Positions 49,455 through 58,449 of a stretch of 64,000 bases of DNA are shown one piece after another. Position 1 is the stretch's first letter. Each line of letters begins with the position of its first letter. Made by a program: the position numbers and the translations under genes. Under the pieces are notes generated by a model. The model saw only the letters and a program-made list of their open reading frames with translations. It was not told the origin of the DNA and did not search any database. The stretch comes from Colwellia sp. MB02u-6 (GTDB taxonomy: Bacteria; Pseudomonadota; Gammaproteobacteria; Enterobacterales; Alteromonadaceae). The stretch spans positions 434,001 through 498,000 of the forward strand of contig NZ_JACGVG010000027.1 of NCBI RefSeq assembly GCF_014077095.1, written 5' to 3'.

Positions 49455-49695
49455 AATATGCTTTACTAGGTATTTTAAACCGCAGTAATTGGGCAGTAAT
49501 TTAATACTAATACTATTGGTATTTGGTATAATGTCTTGTCCATTTTGAGCACACTACAACCAAGGTATTTTTTTTTCTGTTTTTCTTTTATTTTTGATAA
49601 TCAATCAATCAACCAATAGATAAACATGGCTATGCACTTGGCTAAGATCAATTTTATAGGCAAATAAATAATTGCTAGTTTTAACAATCGATTAG

Positions 49696-50027
49696 CTATC
49701 TTTTTTTGATAAATAGACGATTGAAGTTATAACAGAACTCATCTAAGTAGTCTTACATGTATTTCCTTGATACACCATGAAATGTACCTAACAAAAACGT
49801 TTTAAAGTACCGATGGCGATGTGCATCCAAGGTAGCCATTTATCAACCAATTGACTTGGTATGACTCTGGCTTCGTAGTCTTGTGTTTGGTCAATAATAT
49901 TCAATACGGGCAATTCATCTGAATGAACTTTTTGACCCTGCTTTAAGTATTTTTTGACAAATTTTTCTCCACTAAAATGACAACTATTATCGACTACTGT
50001 TATAGCAATAAATCCTACTTCTGGCAT
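49696..50027 (-). pseudogene. IS1595-type (ISXO2-like) transposase remnant
   Basis: Reading leftward, the frame from 50027 gives KFVKKYLKQGQKVHSDELP, VLNIIDQTQ, then LVDKWLPWMHIAIGTLKRF. After a frame change the sequence continues as LLGTFHGVSRKYM, a stop, and DYLDEFCYNFNR to 49696. This is the C-terminal part of an IS1595-family DDE transposase (WLPWVHI.I.NLK.F..GTFHGVS). It contains one frameshift and one nonsense codon and lacks the N-terminal half, so it is inactive. The rest of the 1.07-kb gap between the receptors holds only the second receptor's leader. Confidence 0.75.
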
Positions 50028-50440
50028 ATTTATGGTAATGGCTATCTATACAGTGCGCTTCCATCCCAAGTTATCTGCAGAGGTATGTTTTATTATTCTT
50101 CTATACCTTCCAAAACGTTATTATTTTTAATGTTGGCTCTCTTAATAAAATCATAAAAATTAAATATACTGTCGCATTTGGCTTAATTTTTATAGCGAAT
50201 AAGGCTACTGCGATCTGTTATGTTTATTTTTGTAAGCTTTAATTTGAAATAATCTTTTTATTTTGTTGTTTTTAAAGTGTTTTTTTTTAAACTGTACTGC
50301 GACATCTTATTAAAGTTGTTCAAATGTAACTCTTTGTATTGACCTGTTAACAATATTAAGTTTAATATCTTAACCGTTAGGTCAGGTATCTGATCAAAAT
50401 AATTCAACAAGACAATATAGTCTTGAATTTAAACATTAGT

Positions 50441-50454
50441 ATCACGAAAGTGAT
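50441..50454 (+). promoter_or_regulatory. leader hairpin with GAAA tetraloop, receptor 2
   Basis: ATCAC-GAAA-GTGAT is a perfect 5-bp stem with a GNRA-type loop just before CCAGGGAG. It corresponds to the element at 46569-46582. Confidence 0.45.
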
Positions 50455-50467
50455 CCAGGGAGTAATT

Positions 50468-53365
50468 ATGTATATCAATAGCAAAGTCGCTAAAGCAGTG
50501 CGCATCGCCATGATGTTTGGTGCCGGTGCAGCTGCAGCAATTTCAGCACCTGCATTTTCAGCAGAAGAAGAATCAGCTGAAAGTGTAGAGCGCATTGAAG
50601 TAACAGGTTCTCGCATTAAGCGTGCTGACATGGAAGGTGCAAATCCTGTCCAAGTTATCACTCGTCAAGACCTTGTTGCATCAGGTATCACTAATATGGG
50701 TGATATCTTACGAGAAATTCCATCGGTAGCTGGTGCCGCAACTAACACCGCGATCAATAACGGTGGTTCAGGCGCCATTCGTGTTTCATTACGTGGTTTA
50801 GGTTCTCCTCGTACATTGGTACTTTTAAATGGCCGCCGTATGGTTGCCTCTGGTACTGGTGCGAACAGTTCAGTTGATTTAAGTAGTATCCCAACTGCCA
50901 TTGTAAAACGTGTTGAAGTTTTAAAAGATGGCGCATCAGCTATTTACGGCTCTGATGCGATTGGTGGTGTTGTAAACATTATCACGCGTGATGATTTCGA
51001 AGGCTTCGAATTCAATGCTGGTTACGATATCGGCACTGAAGAGTGGGATGGCGAAACCAAGAATATCGATTTAACCATAGGTTTTTCAAACGATAAAGGT
51101 AATGCTGTTGTAAATGCATACTATGTTCAGCAAGGCGCACAATGGTCTGGCGATCGTGATTGGTCTAAATTCGAGTATGGTTTGAATACAGATGGTTCAT
51201 TCTCTAAAGGTGGCTCTTCGGCTCCACCATGGGGACGTTACAACGGTGTAAACTCAGCTAACCCAGATAACTTTACTCAACTTCGTTTAGATGAAGATGG
51301 CAACCCTGATTTAGATACAGATGGTAACCAACAGTTTGACTTACCTACAGGTACTTGTAACTCATTTACGCACGGTGCAGGAAATGGTCCAGGTCAATCT
51401 GACCCTTCTAACCCAGCAAATGCTACGGGTTATGATTGTTGGGATTGGGATAAAGATACTTATAACTACGCACCAGCTAACTATCACTTAACGCCACAAG
51501 AGCGTTACGGTATTTATGCTTCAGGCTCTTATGAGATCACTGATACTGTTCGAGTATTTACGGAGTTAAGCTTTAACCGTCGTACTTCTAAAACAAAACT
51601 TGCGCCATTACCATTAGCGCCATTAGCATTCTTTGGCTGGGGTGATGCAACTTACTCTGCAGACAACTACTACAATCAACAATTCGGTCCAAAAGACAAA
51701 AATGGCGATACAGTAGATATTGCTGATTGGCGTCGTCGTATGGTTGAAACTGGCGGTCGTGATTCACAATTCCGCGTTGAAACGGTACGTGCTATGATTG
51801 GTATGGACGGTGAATTTGACAACGGTTGGGGTTGGGAAGCAAGTTACATTTTTGGTCGTAACGATTCAGCAACACAAGGTGCTGGCGGTGTAAACTTTGA
51901 AAAAGTTAGCGCAGCTGTTGGTCCATCTTTTATGGATGAGCTTGGTAATGTAGTTTGTGGCACTGAAGCTGATCCAATTGCGGGCTGTGTATCATTAAAT
52001 ACTTTCGGTACTCCTGGTACAGATGGCGAAATCAGCCAAGAAATGATGGATTACATGTTGTTTGAAGCACATGATGTTGGTTCTAACGAACAGCAAATCA
52101 TGTCTGCAAGTATCTTTGGTGATGCTTTTGAATTACCCGCTGGTACTGTAGGTTTCGCAGCAGGTGTTGAGCATCGTGAAGAAAAAGGTGCTGATTTCCC
52201 TGACGCGCTAATTGCTTTAGGCATTACATCTGGCTCATCACGTACATCAACGGTAGGTAGCTACGAAGTCGATGAAGTATTCCTTGAAACTAATGTTCCA
52301 CTATTGAGTGGTGTTGTTGGCGCTGAAGTATTAGAAGTTGATTTAGCAGTTCGTTACTCTGACTACAATACGTTTGGTGATACAACTAACCACAAAATTG
52401 GTGTTCGTTGGGTTCCATTTGATGGACTAATGGTACGTGGTACATCATCAACAGCATTCCGTGCTCCATCTACATCTGATTTGTTCGCTGGTTCTTCAGA
52501 CAACAGCCCAACAGTCGTTGATCCTTGTAACAAAAACCCAACAGCATTCTGTATTGCTGATGGTGTTCCTGCTGCCGGTTTTGAACCCATTGGTGACCAA
52601 TTATCTTCAACTAAGGGTGGTAATCAAAATTTACAACCAGAAGAAGCTGATATATTTACCGCTGGTATCGTATATAGCCCTGATTTCGTAGAAGGTTTGT
52701 CAGTAACTTTAGATTACTGGAATATCGAAATTACTAGTGCAATTAGTACGTTAGGTGAGCAGTTAATTCTAGATAGCTGTGCAGCAACTGGCGAGCATTG
52801 TGATAAAATTACACGTTTCGCTGCTGATAGCACACTTTACGGTAACTCAATTGACATTGATGACCGCACAACTAACGTTGGTGGTGTTGAATCATCAGGT
52901 TACGATTTTAACGTTCGTTACTCAACAGATCTTGCAGGTGGCACAATAACTTACAACGTTGACACGACTTTTTATGATACATATGATATTACACAAGCCA
53001 ATGGTGATGTAATTGAGAATGCTGGTTATTTCTACCGCAATAGTGGTGATGGTAACTTCCCTGAATGGAAAACAAATGCTGACGTTCGCTACACAAGCGA
53101 TGATTGGTCTGCAGCATGGTCAGTTCGTTACATTGGTGAAGTAGATGAACCATTTGACGGTGACTTCCGTGCTATTGATGCTCAAATTATTAATGATGCA
53201 CGCTTTAGTTACTTCATGGATAACATGACTGCAACTATTGGTCTGAATAACATATTTGATGAAGATCCTCCGTATGCAGATACTGGCTTCAACGATAATA
53301 CAGACCCTCGTACTTATAATACGTCAGGTCGTCACGTTTACGTAACTTTAGGATTAGCTTTTTAA
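50468..53365 (+). CDS. TonB-dependent outer-membrane receptor (copy 2)
   Basis: This 965-residue precursor shares long identical stretches with the receptor at 46596 in signal peptide, plug and barrel, and ends YVTLGLAF. I choose ATG 50468 (MYINSKVAKAVR) because it follows CCAGGGAG and aligns with copy 1; an in-frame ATG at 50423 lies in the leader. The main difference is a longer loop near residues 255-310 with the Asp/Asn-rich text DEDGNPDLDTDGNQQFD, resembling calcium-binding Asp repeats. That part is probably an extracellular loop. The substrate is unknown. Confidence 0.93.
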   Translation: MYINSKVAKAVRIAMMFGAGAAAAISAPAFSAEEESAESVERIEVTGSRIKRADMEGANPVQVITRQDLVASGITNMGDILREIPSVAGAATNTAINNGGSGAIRVSLRGLGSPRTLVLLNGRRMVASGTGANSSVDLSSIPTAIVKRVEVLKDGASAIYGSDAIGGVVNIITRDDFEGFEFNAGYDIGTEEWDGETKNIDLTIGFSNDKGNAVVNAYYVQQGAQWSGDRDWSKFEYGLNTDGSFSKGGSSAPPWGRYNGVNSANPDNFTQLRLDEDGNPDLDTDGNQQFDLPTGTCNSFTHGAGNGPGQSDPSNPANATGYDCWDWDKDTYNYAPANYHLTPQERYGIYASGSYEITDTVRVFTELSFNRRTSKTKLAPLPLAPLAFFGWGDATYSADNYYNQQFGPKDKNGDTVDIADWRRRMVETGGRDSQFRVETVRAMIGMDGEFDNGWGWEASYIFGRNDSATQGAGGVNFEKVSAAVGPSFMDELGNVVCGTEADPIAGCVSLNTFGTPGTDGEISQEMMDYMLFEAHDVGSNEQQIMSASIFGDAFELPAGTVGFAAGVEHREEKGADFPDALIALGITSGSSRTSTVGSYEVDEVFLETNVPLLSGVVGAEVLEVDLAVRYSDYNTFGDTTNHKIGVRWVPFDGLMVRGTSSTAFRAPSTSDLFAGSSDNSPTVVDPCNKNPTAFCIADGVPAAGFEPIGDQLSSTKGGNQNLQPEEADIFTAGIVYSPDFVEGLSVTLDYWNIEITSAISTLGEQLILDSCAATGEHCDKITRFAADSTLYGNSIDIDDRTTNVGGVESSGYDFNVRYSTDLAGGTITYNVDTTFYDTYDITQANGDVIENAGYFYRNSGDGNFPEWKTNADVRYTSDDWSAAWSVRYIGEVDEPFDGDFRAIDAQIINDARFSYFMDNMTATIGLNNIFDEDPPYADTGFNDNTDPRTYNTSGRHVYVTLGLAF

Positions 53366-53390
53366 GTTAGTTTTAGTTAAGTAAAATCAT

Positions 53391-53424
53391 CAAAGCCATT
53401 GAGGTAAACTCAATGGCTTTTTCA
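53391..53424 (+). terminator. terminator of receptor 2
   Basis: AAAGCCATTGAG and CTCAATGGCTTT pair perfectly around GTAAA, followed by further T. It is homologous to the hairpin after receptor 1. Confidence 0.88.
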
Positions 53425-53456
53425 TTTGCTTTATTTGGCGTTATTACCTCGCGAAG

Positions 53457-53799
53457 TCGCCCAGGGTAAGTAACGATAATCCGCACTCAGAATTACTATT
53501 TAGAACGGTAAAGTATCACCCTCGTTTGCCTAGCGAAGGTTTTAAATCGTTAAATGGAGCTCAACAATGGGTAAAATAATTTGTTTATTGTTACAACAAT
53601 GAGCATCGCCATAGCAGGATCAATTTTGTGACACGATGCTAGAGACATGGTGGTCTGGATGTTGAGGTACTAGTGAAGCGAAAAGAGTTATATCAGAAAA
53701 AAGAAATGAACATCCACAGCGATGGTCAAAAGAATAGAGAAACTGGCAGCGAATAGACGCTGTGAAGTTAAATCCTGAGCAAAAAAAAGAAGCGACTTA
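53457..53799 (+). pseudogene. IS3-family transposase C-terminal remnant (first type)
   Basis: One frame reads SPRVSNDNPHSELLFRTVKY, then HPRLPSEGFKSLNGAQQWVK, stop, FVYCYNNEHRHSRINFVT. Other frames continue with VLVKRKELYQKKEMN and RNWQRIDAVKLNPEQKKEA. This is the last third of an IS3-family DDE transposase (DNP.SES.FRT.KY; WYN.EHRHS.I.FVTP). It has in-frame stops and frame changes and no visible ends. It starts 33 bp after the receptor 2 terminator. Confidence 0.72.
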
Positions 53800-53964
53800 A
53801 CAATTTAGGCGACAACTGTCTTGAAAAAGACCGTATCGATACATTTGAAGCATAACCCACCCTAACTTCTCAATCGGTAAGGATTAGCTTTCTGTAGAAG
53901 CTACTTAAGCTTTATTTAGCAATTACATTACTATATATATTATAATTTAGTATTTATTCAATCG

Positions 53965-54246
53965 CTAAATTCTTGAACCAGCGCTAGTTTGGGCTTTACT
54001 TTCTTGTGATCTAAGCGCTTCTTGGTTTCTTCTTCTTACTTCGTCAGCTAATTCTTTCGATATACAAGTGCGTTTTTTTCTATGGCTTCCTGTCGTAGCT
54101 CTATACTCACATACCATATTTTTATCCTTTGCCATCTTGGTATATTTATCACCATTTTCTTTAGATTTATCAGCATAGCCTGACTGACTTGAACTACAAG
54201 CGGCGAGTAGTATAGTGATGCTAATTAGTAATGTTTTTTTTAACAT
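53965..54246 (-). CDS. small lipoprotein of unknown function
   Basis: From ATG 54246 this is a 93-residue protein with a lipoprotein signal (LLISITILLAAC, Cys at about 17). The mature part is hydrophilic and carries two cysteines in MVCEYRATTGSHRKKRTCIS, a pattern seen in small conserved proteins of marine gammaproteobacteria, followed by a basic helix (LADEVRRRNQEALRSQ). GGAG lies 6 bases before ATG 54246; the Met four codons earlier overlaps that site. It is an intact gene between two transposase remnants. Confidence 0.75.
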   Translation of the reverse strand: MLKKTLLISITILLAACSSSQSGYADKSKENGDKYTKMAKDKNMVCEYRATTGSHRKKRTCISKELADEVRRRNQEALRSQESKAQTSAGSRI

Positions 54247-54599
54247 TTTGAGCTCCATTTTTATATTTTTGAGTAAAGGCTGCTTTGTAACCTACTAAAT
54301 TACAAACTGATAACCAAACTGTCAGGTACCACAAACTATATCTTAGCAAATACTGCAAACAGCATTGTTAATAAGTTGTACGTTTTTCATTACATTTCTT
54401 TATTAGTACTTTGCAAAATAACCTAGATTATAATTTTCACTATAAATAGATATGTAATAATTTTGTAAAAATTGACATAAATCCAAAAGAATATAAAATT
54501 TTTTATTCAGATGATTAACAAAGATTATTTTTTATCCTTAAATAATAAGGTAGCTTAGCGTAATAGGCAATATTTAAAAAAGGTAGAGATCTATATAAA

Positions 54600-55421
54600 A
54601 GTTATACCTACGCTCATAGAGGTAGGTTTGATGAGATCTGTTGATTAGTTTGTAGGTATTGAACGCTTTGATTCGATCAATTTTTATTGCTTTGAAGACG
54701 GTTGTGATTTTAATCAATTAGAGTGTTGGTCGCTGGCAGTGGAACAGTAGGTTCCGTTATTTTTTAGTAAAGTAATTAAAAGGTAACACGGCAGGAATTT
54801 GACCAATATAAACTGGTTACATGGTTTACTATTTTTATTTGGTGGGATATAGGTAATTTGGGCTATATAAATTGCACAGGTGTATTACATCATTTAGACG
54901 AGTAATTGTTAGGTCTACACTCACAATAAAAATTTATTGAATGACTCAGGTGCGATGGGTTTGATGGTATACGGGAAATATAGACGAACTGGCGGTTATC
55001 AAATGCAGCAGTTAATGAGAATGATTAACGCGAATGAAGAATATTTGTCTAATGAGGTGACAAATATTAAAAGAATATTGGCGAATCGCCCAAAAACTAA
55101 TTGGTTTTCCCATAATGTAAAATTTATAGTTGATTATATTAAAGGTAAAGATCTCGGCTTAGTCGATTTATTGTTGTATGAGCAATATTGTACTTATAGC
55201 ATTTTAGAAGTGTATCCGTTGCTCGAACAGTCAGGGTTGCAGTTTGTAGCGTTTAATGATGTTAAAATGAAAATTCCCTACCGGTAGGGCAATATATTAC
55301 CGATAATGACTTACTTGAGGAAATTAAGCTGCAATCGATAAAAAAGTAGTACAGTATTATTGAATTATTAGTGGCGCTTTTAAAAATCACGAGTGCTATG
55401 CCTCAGGAGGTCTTGATTCAA
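54600..55421 (+). pseudogene. SAM-dependent methyltransferase pseudogene, 5' part
   Basis: Successive pieces of one class I methyltransferase lie in different frames. They are VLVAGSGT (motif I) at 54723; NLGYINCTGVLHHLDE at 54855, then a stop; and LNDSGAMGLMVYGKYRRTGG onward from 54934 to 55287, the longest open piece (about 118 codons). After a frame change, QYITDNDLLEEIKLQS starts at 55290 and continues past an internal TAG to the IS boundary at 55421. Multiple stops and shifts make it inactive. The true 5' end is uncertain. The family call comes from memory of the GVLHHL...GLMVYGKYGRTG pattern. Confidence 0.65.
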
Positions 55422-56612
55422 TGGACTTCACTAGACAGTTTTTAACTCGTAAAAATATGCTTGCTCAAATTTAGTAGCTGAAATACCACCTGTATGATAG
55501 TGACGCTTTTAGGATTGTAGAATATTTATATAAAATTGAATATCTCTTCTTTCGCTTCTTTACGTATTGAATATATCTTTTGTTTTACGATAATCTTTTA
55601 ATAGTCGCGAAAAAAATTTGGCCACAGCATTATCATAACAGTTTCCTAGTCGACTCATCGATAGCAAAAAATTATGTGCCTTCATGAACGCTAAGTAATA
55701 TCCGCTGCCATATTGACTGCTTTAATCACTATGAACCATCACATCAGCCTTAAGTTGGTGTTGATAAACAGCCATGAGTAACCTATTAATGGTTAACTTC
55801 TTATCCATCGAGCATCTACTATCTTGAGGGAGCATAAATCCATAACTGTCGCTAAATACAAAAAGCCCTCATGTTTTTTTATGTAGGTGATGTCGCTGAC
55901 CCAAACTTGGTTAGGTGCTGGAGGGCGAGTTGACGCTTAAGTATATTATCCGCAATAGGTGATGTGCTACCACCTTTGATATATCGATGTTTATACCCTA
56001 GTTTGCTTTAGCGTATGTTTGTTCATAATCTTAGCCACACGATTCACACTACATAATTTACCAACCCTACGTAAGTCATTATGTATCCAAGGGCTACCCT
56101 AGGTACCGTCACTCTCAACATAAAAGGTTTTAATAAGTTTGAGTAAACGATTATTTTCAATCTCGCTTGTGCTTAATGGTTTATTTAAACAGGCACAAAA
56201 CCGCTTCGATGTAGCTTGAAAATATGGCATATCGCAACAACCTAAAATTCACCTGGATAATTATGAATGAATATGTATTTTACTCTGGGGTTGCTGGCAA
56301 AGTACCTTGCGGCTTTTTTAGGATGTCACGCTCCTCTTAACCCAACGTAATCCAGCTTCGATTTTATCGAACCTTAGCTGTTCATCTGGAGCTTTAAACG
56401 ATTTAGGTTTATCCGATAATGACTTCGCCAGTGATATAACGTTTTAGTGCAAATATCTAACCGCTCCGATACTTCAGCGATCGAATAACCACGTTAATTG
56501 GTTTGTTGAACTGCTTAAATTTTTGGGTATACGGTTTGCCTTTACTCATAAACACCTCTAAATGAAGCTACAATGTAACTTATTGGGTGTCTAGTAAAGT
56601 TTAGGAAGTCCA
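55422..56612 (-). mobile_element. decayed IS3-family insertion sequence (second type), about 1.19 kb
   Basis: The ends are inverted: TGGACTTC then ACTAGACA at the left (55422-55437), and the same words with nine extra bases between them at the right (56588-56612). On the minus strand, orfA starts at 56549 (MSKGKPYTQKF) and soon breaks. orfB pieces follow: WVSDITYIKKHEGFLYLATV near 55885, VMVHSD-stop-SSQYGS near 55740 and MSRLGNCYDNAVA near 55635. These are the D, D and E regions of the IS3 DDE domain. Several stops and shifts mean no functional transposase. It differs from the remnant at 53457. Confidence 0.8.
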
Positions 56613-56910
56613 TTCTTCTTTTCTGAGAGTCTCTATAAAATCTAGGTAGTCAACTAGCAGAAGCTATATTGGCAAACGGCAATAGATCTATGTCGATTAA
56701 AAACATCAGCTTATTTGAGTTTGATCTAGCTATGTTTAAATTAAACTAGTTAATATTTAAAATATTGATGGTAAAAATACACTACAAGTTATTTGTGAGC
56801 AGATAACTAAAGGATTAATCCCGAGATAATAATCAGTTAATGGCTCACTTTTCTCAGTGTATAAAAAATTCAACAACTCGATTAGATACTTTTACGAGCA
56901 AGCTTGTTTC
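56613..56910 (+). pseudogene. SAM-dependent methyltransferase pseudogene, 3' part after the IS
   Basis: Right of the IS, plus-strand fragments look like the C-terminal part of the same methyltransferase. LGSQLAEAILANGNRSMSIK then NISLFEFDLAMFKLN reads from 56642 to a stop near 56749. IDGKNTLQVICEQITKGL starts near 56764, and HFSQCIKN comes further on. The order and strand agree with the 5' part ending at 55421, so the IS most likely split one gene. Confidence 0.5.
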
Positions 56911-57669
56911 GATTGAAATAGTGCATAATGACTGTTGCAAAAATGACTACCTCACAGATATTCGTCATTGGCATTGAAACAATTAGTTCCTCGGTATTTT
57001 GGGTGATTACAAAAAGATTATTCAAATAGTTGGAAACTGAAAGTTGCTTAAGGAGACTATTAGTTTTTTATCCCTTAATTTGTGCATTTTTAGTGAGTTG
57101 TCATATACTGTTATATTGGAAGTTAATGCCTCAAATACGAATACCCCCTTATGATAATAACTTACTATCTAAGGAGGCTCGTTTTTGGTCGTGTCAATTT
57201 CTCTTGTGCTTAAATTATAAGCTGTTCATAGCTAGTATAATTTAAGGAAGGTGTTGATCAGCGTCATATAGCTTGCATATTTTTAATATTATATATTTGT
57301 TCATTTAAAAACCAAAATGGCACAATTAAACCGCATTTAGATAATAAAGTTTGACTTACTACGAAAGAGTTAGTAAAACATGAGCAGCACATATTTTTAC
57401 AATAAAGGGGTCTTCTGTAACATCGATTAAATCAATAAAATTCTGTATTAAATGAATGTATTGTTAAATTATCGTTACAAAAAAATTTACTTCACTCTTT
57501 AAAAGTGAAATAAATAGTCTTTTTATGGTACTTAGTTGACAGTTAGGCTGTCGTCTGGGAATATTGTCGTAGTTTTATTTTAGAATAATAAAACTTTAAA
57601 TGGCAGATTATTAAATTTGCGTTAACAATAAAGCTTGTTATCAAAATTCAATAGCAATGGTTGGGAACT
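56911..57669. other. long upstream region of the TonB operon
   Basis: This 759-bp AT-rich stretch has no supported gene. A 71-codon frame at 57030-57245 lacks a ribosome-binding site and recognisable features. Some text near 56990-57110 (for example GDYKKIIQIV) faintly recalls TPR-type repeats and may be another decayed gene. The promoter of the six-gene operon should lie in the last 150 bp. Confidence 0.4.
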
Positions 57670-58449
57670 ATGTCCAAATTAAGCAAGAAAAGCCTTATCG
57701 CAACGACGATAATTGGCGCACTAGCATTTTCAGCAAGCAATTTCGCTGCTGCAGATGCATTAACAGAACTACAAAAAGCAGAAGCTCAAATTTTTAAAGC
57801 TTCAAGTCAATCACAAAGCAAAATAGATAACATTTACGGACAAACTCAAGAGCTACTAGCTGAGTACCGTAATACAGTCGATGAAGCTGACGTGTTAAAC
57901 GGTTATAACGATCATGTTCAACTAATGGTTGATGATCAAGAAGCTAATATTAAATCATTACAAAAACAAATTGCTGGTATAGATAAAACCAAGCAAGGCG
58001 TTGTGCCATTGATGTACAAAATGATTGACACATTAGATAAGTTTGTTGACCTTGATGTTCCTATGAACATTGATGCACGTAAAGAGCGTATTGCTGGTTT
58101 ACGTGATGTAATGGGTGATTCAGATGTATCAGTATCTGAACAGTTTCGTTTAGTGCTTGAAGCATATGAAATTGAAGCCAGTTACGGCACCATATTCGGT
58201 GTGTATCAAGGTGAGCTTGACTTAGGTGATCGTATGATCACTGCTGATTTTGTTCATATGGGTCGTATTTCATTTGTTGCTCAATCTCTTGACATGAAAA
58301 ACTCTTGGGTTTGGAACAATGAAAAACGTGGTTGGGATGTTTTAGGTGACGAATACTTGAAACCAGTCACTGATGCCGTTCGTATGGCTCGTAAGCAATT
58401 ACCCCTTGATCTAGCTAAACTACCCGTATTTGCAGCAGGAGCAAAATAA
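57670..58449 (+). CDS. DUF3450 periplasmic protein of the TonB operon
   Basis: From ATG 57670 this is a 259-residue protein with a cleavable signal (LIATTIIGALAFSASNFAAA). A long coiled coil follows (about 28-110) and then the compact region LRDVMGDSDVSVSEQFRLVL. It belongs to DUF3450, which nearly always heads operons with TtpC-like, ExbB, ExbD and TonB genes. It probably supports the TonB complex from the periplasm, but its mechanism is unknown. A TTG at 57661 is possible as a start but less likely. The stop overlaps the next start by one base (TAATG). Confidence 0.85.
   Translation: MSKLSKKSLIATTIIGALAFSASNFAAADALTELQKAEAQIFKASSQSQSKIDNIYGQTQELLAEYRNTVDEADVLNGYNDHVQLMVDDQEANIKSLQKQIAGIDKTKQGVVPLMYKMIDTLDKFVDLDVPMNIDARKERIAGLRDVMGDSDVSVSEQFRLVLEAYEIEASYGTIFGVYQGELDLGDRMITADFVHMGRISFVAQSLDMKNSWVWNNEKRGWDVLGDEYLKPVTDAVRMARKQLPLDLAKLPVFAAGAK

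Noticed and set aside
49788-50027. 79-codon minus-strand frame as a functional small protein
   Set aside because: It is the C-terminal domain of an IS1595-type transposase whose remaining part continues out of frame.
54937-55287. 116-codon open frame as an independent gene
   Set aside because: Its text is the middle of a methyltransferase whose flanking parts lie in other frames on both sides, and its ATG has no ribosome-binding site. It is the longest open piece of a pseudogene.
53457-56612. One composite transposon covering both IS3 relics
   Set aside because: The two relics differ in transposase type and are on opposite strands with an intact lipoprotein gene between; no shared ends were found.
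57030-57245. 71-codon frame with hydrophobic text
   Set aside because: No ribosome-binding site, no recognisable family and AT-driven composition. It is probably chance or part of another decayed gene.
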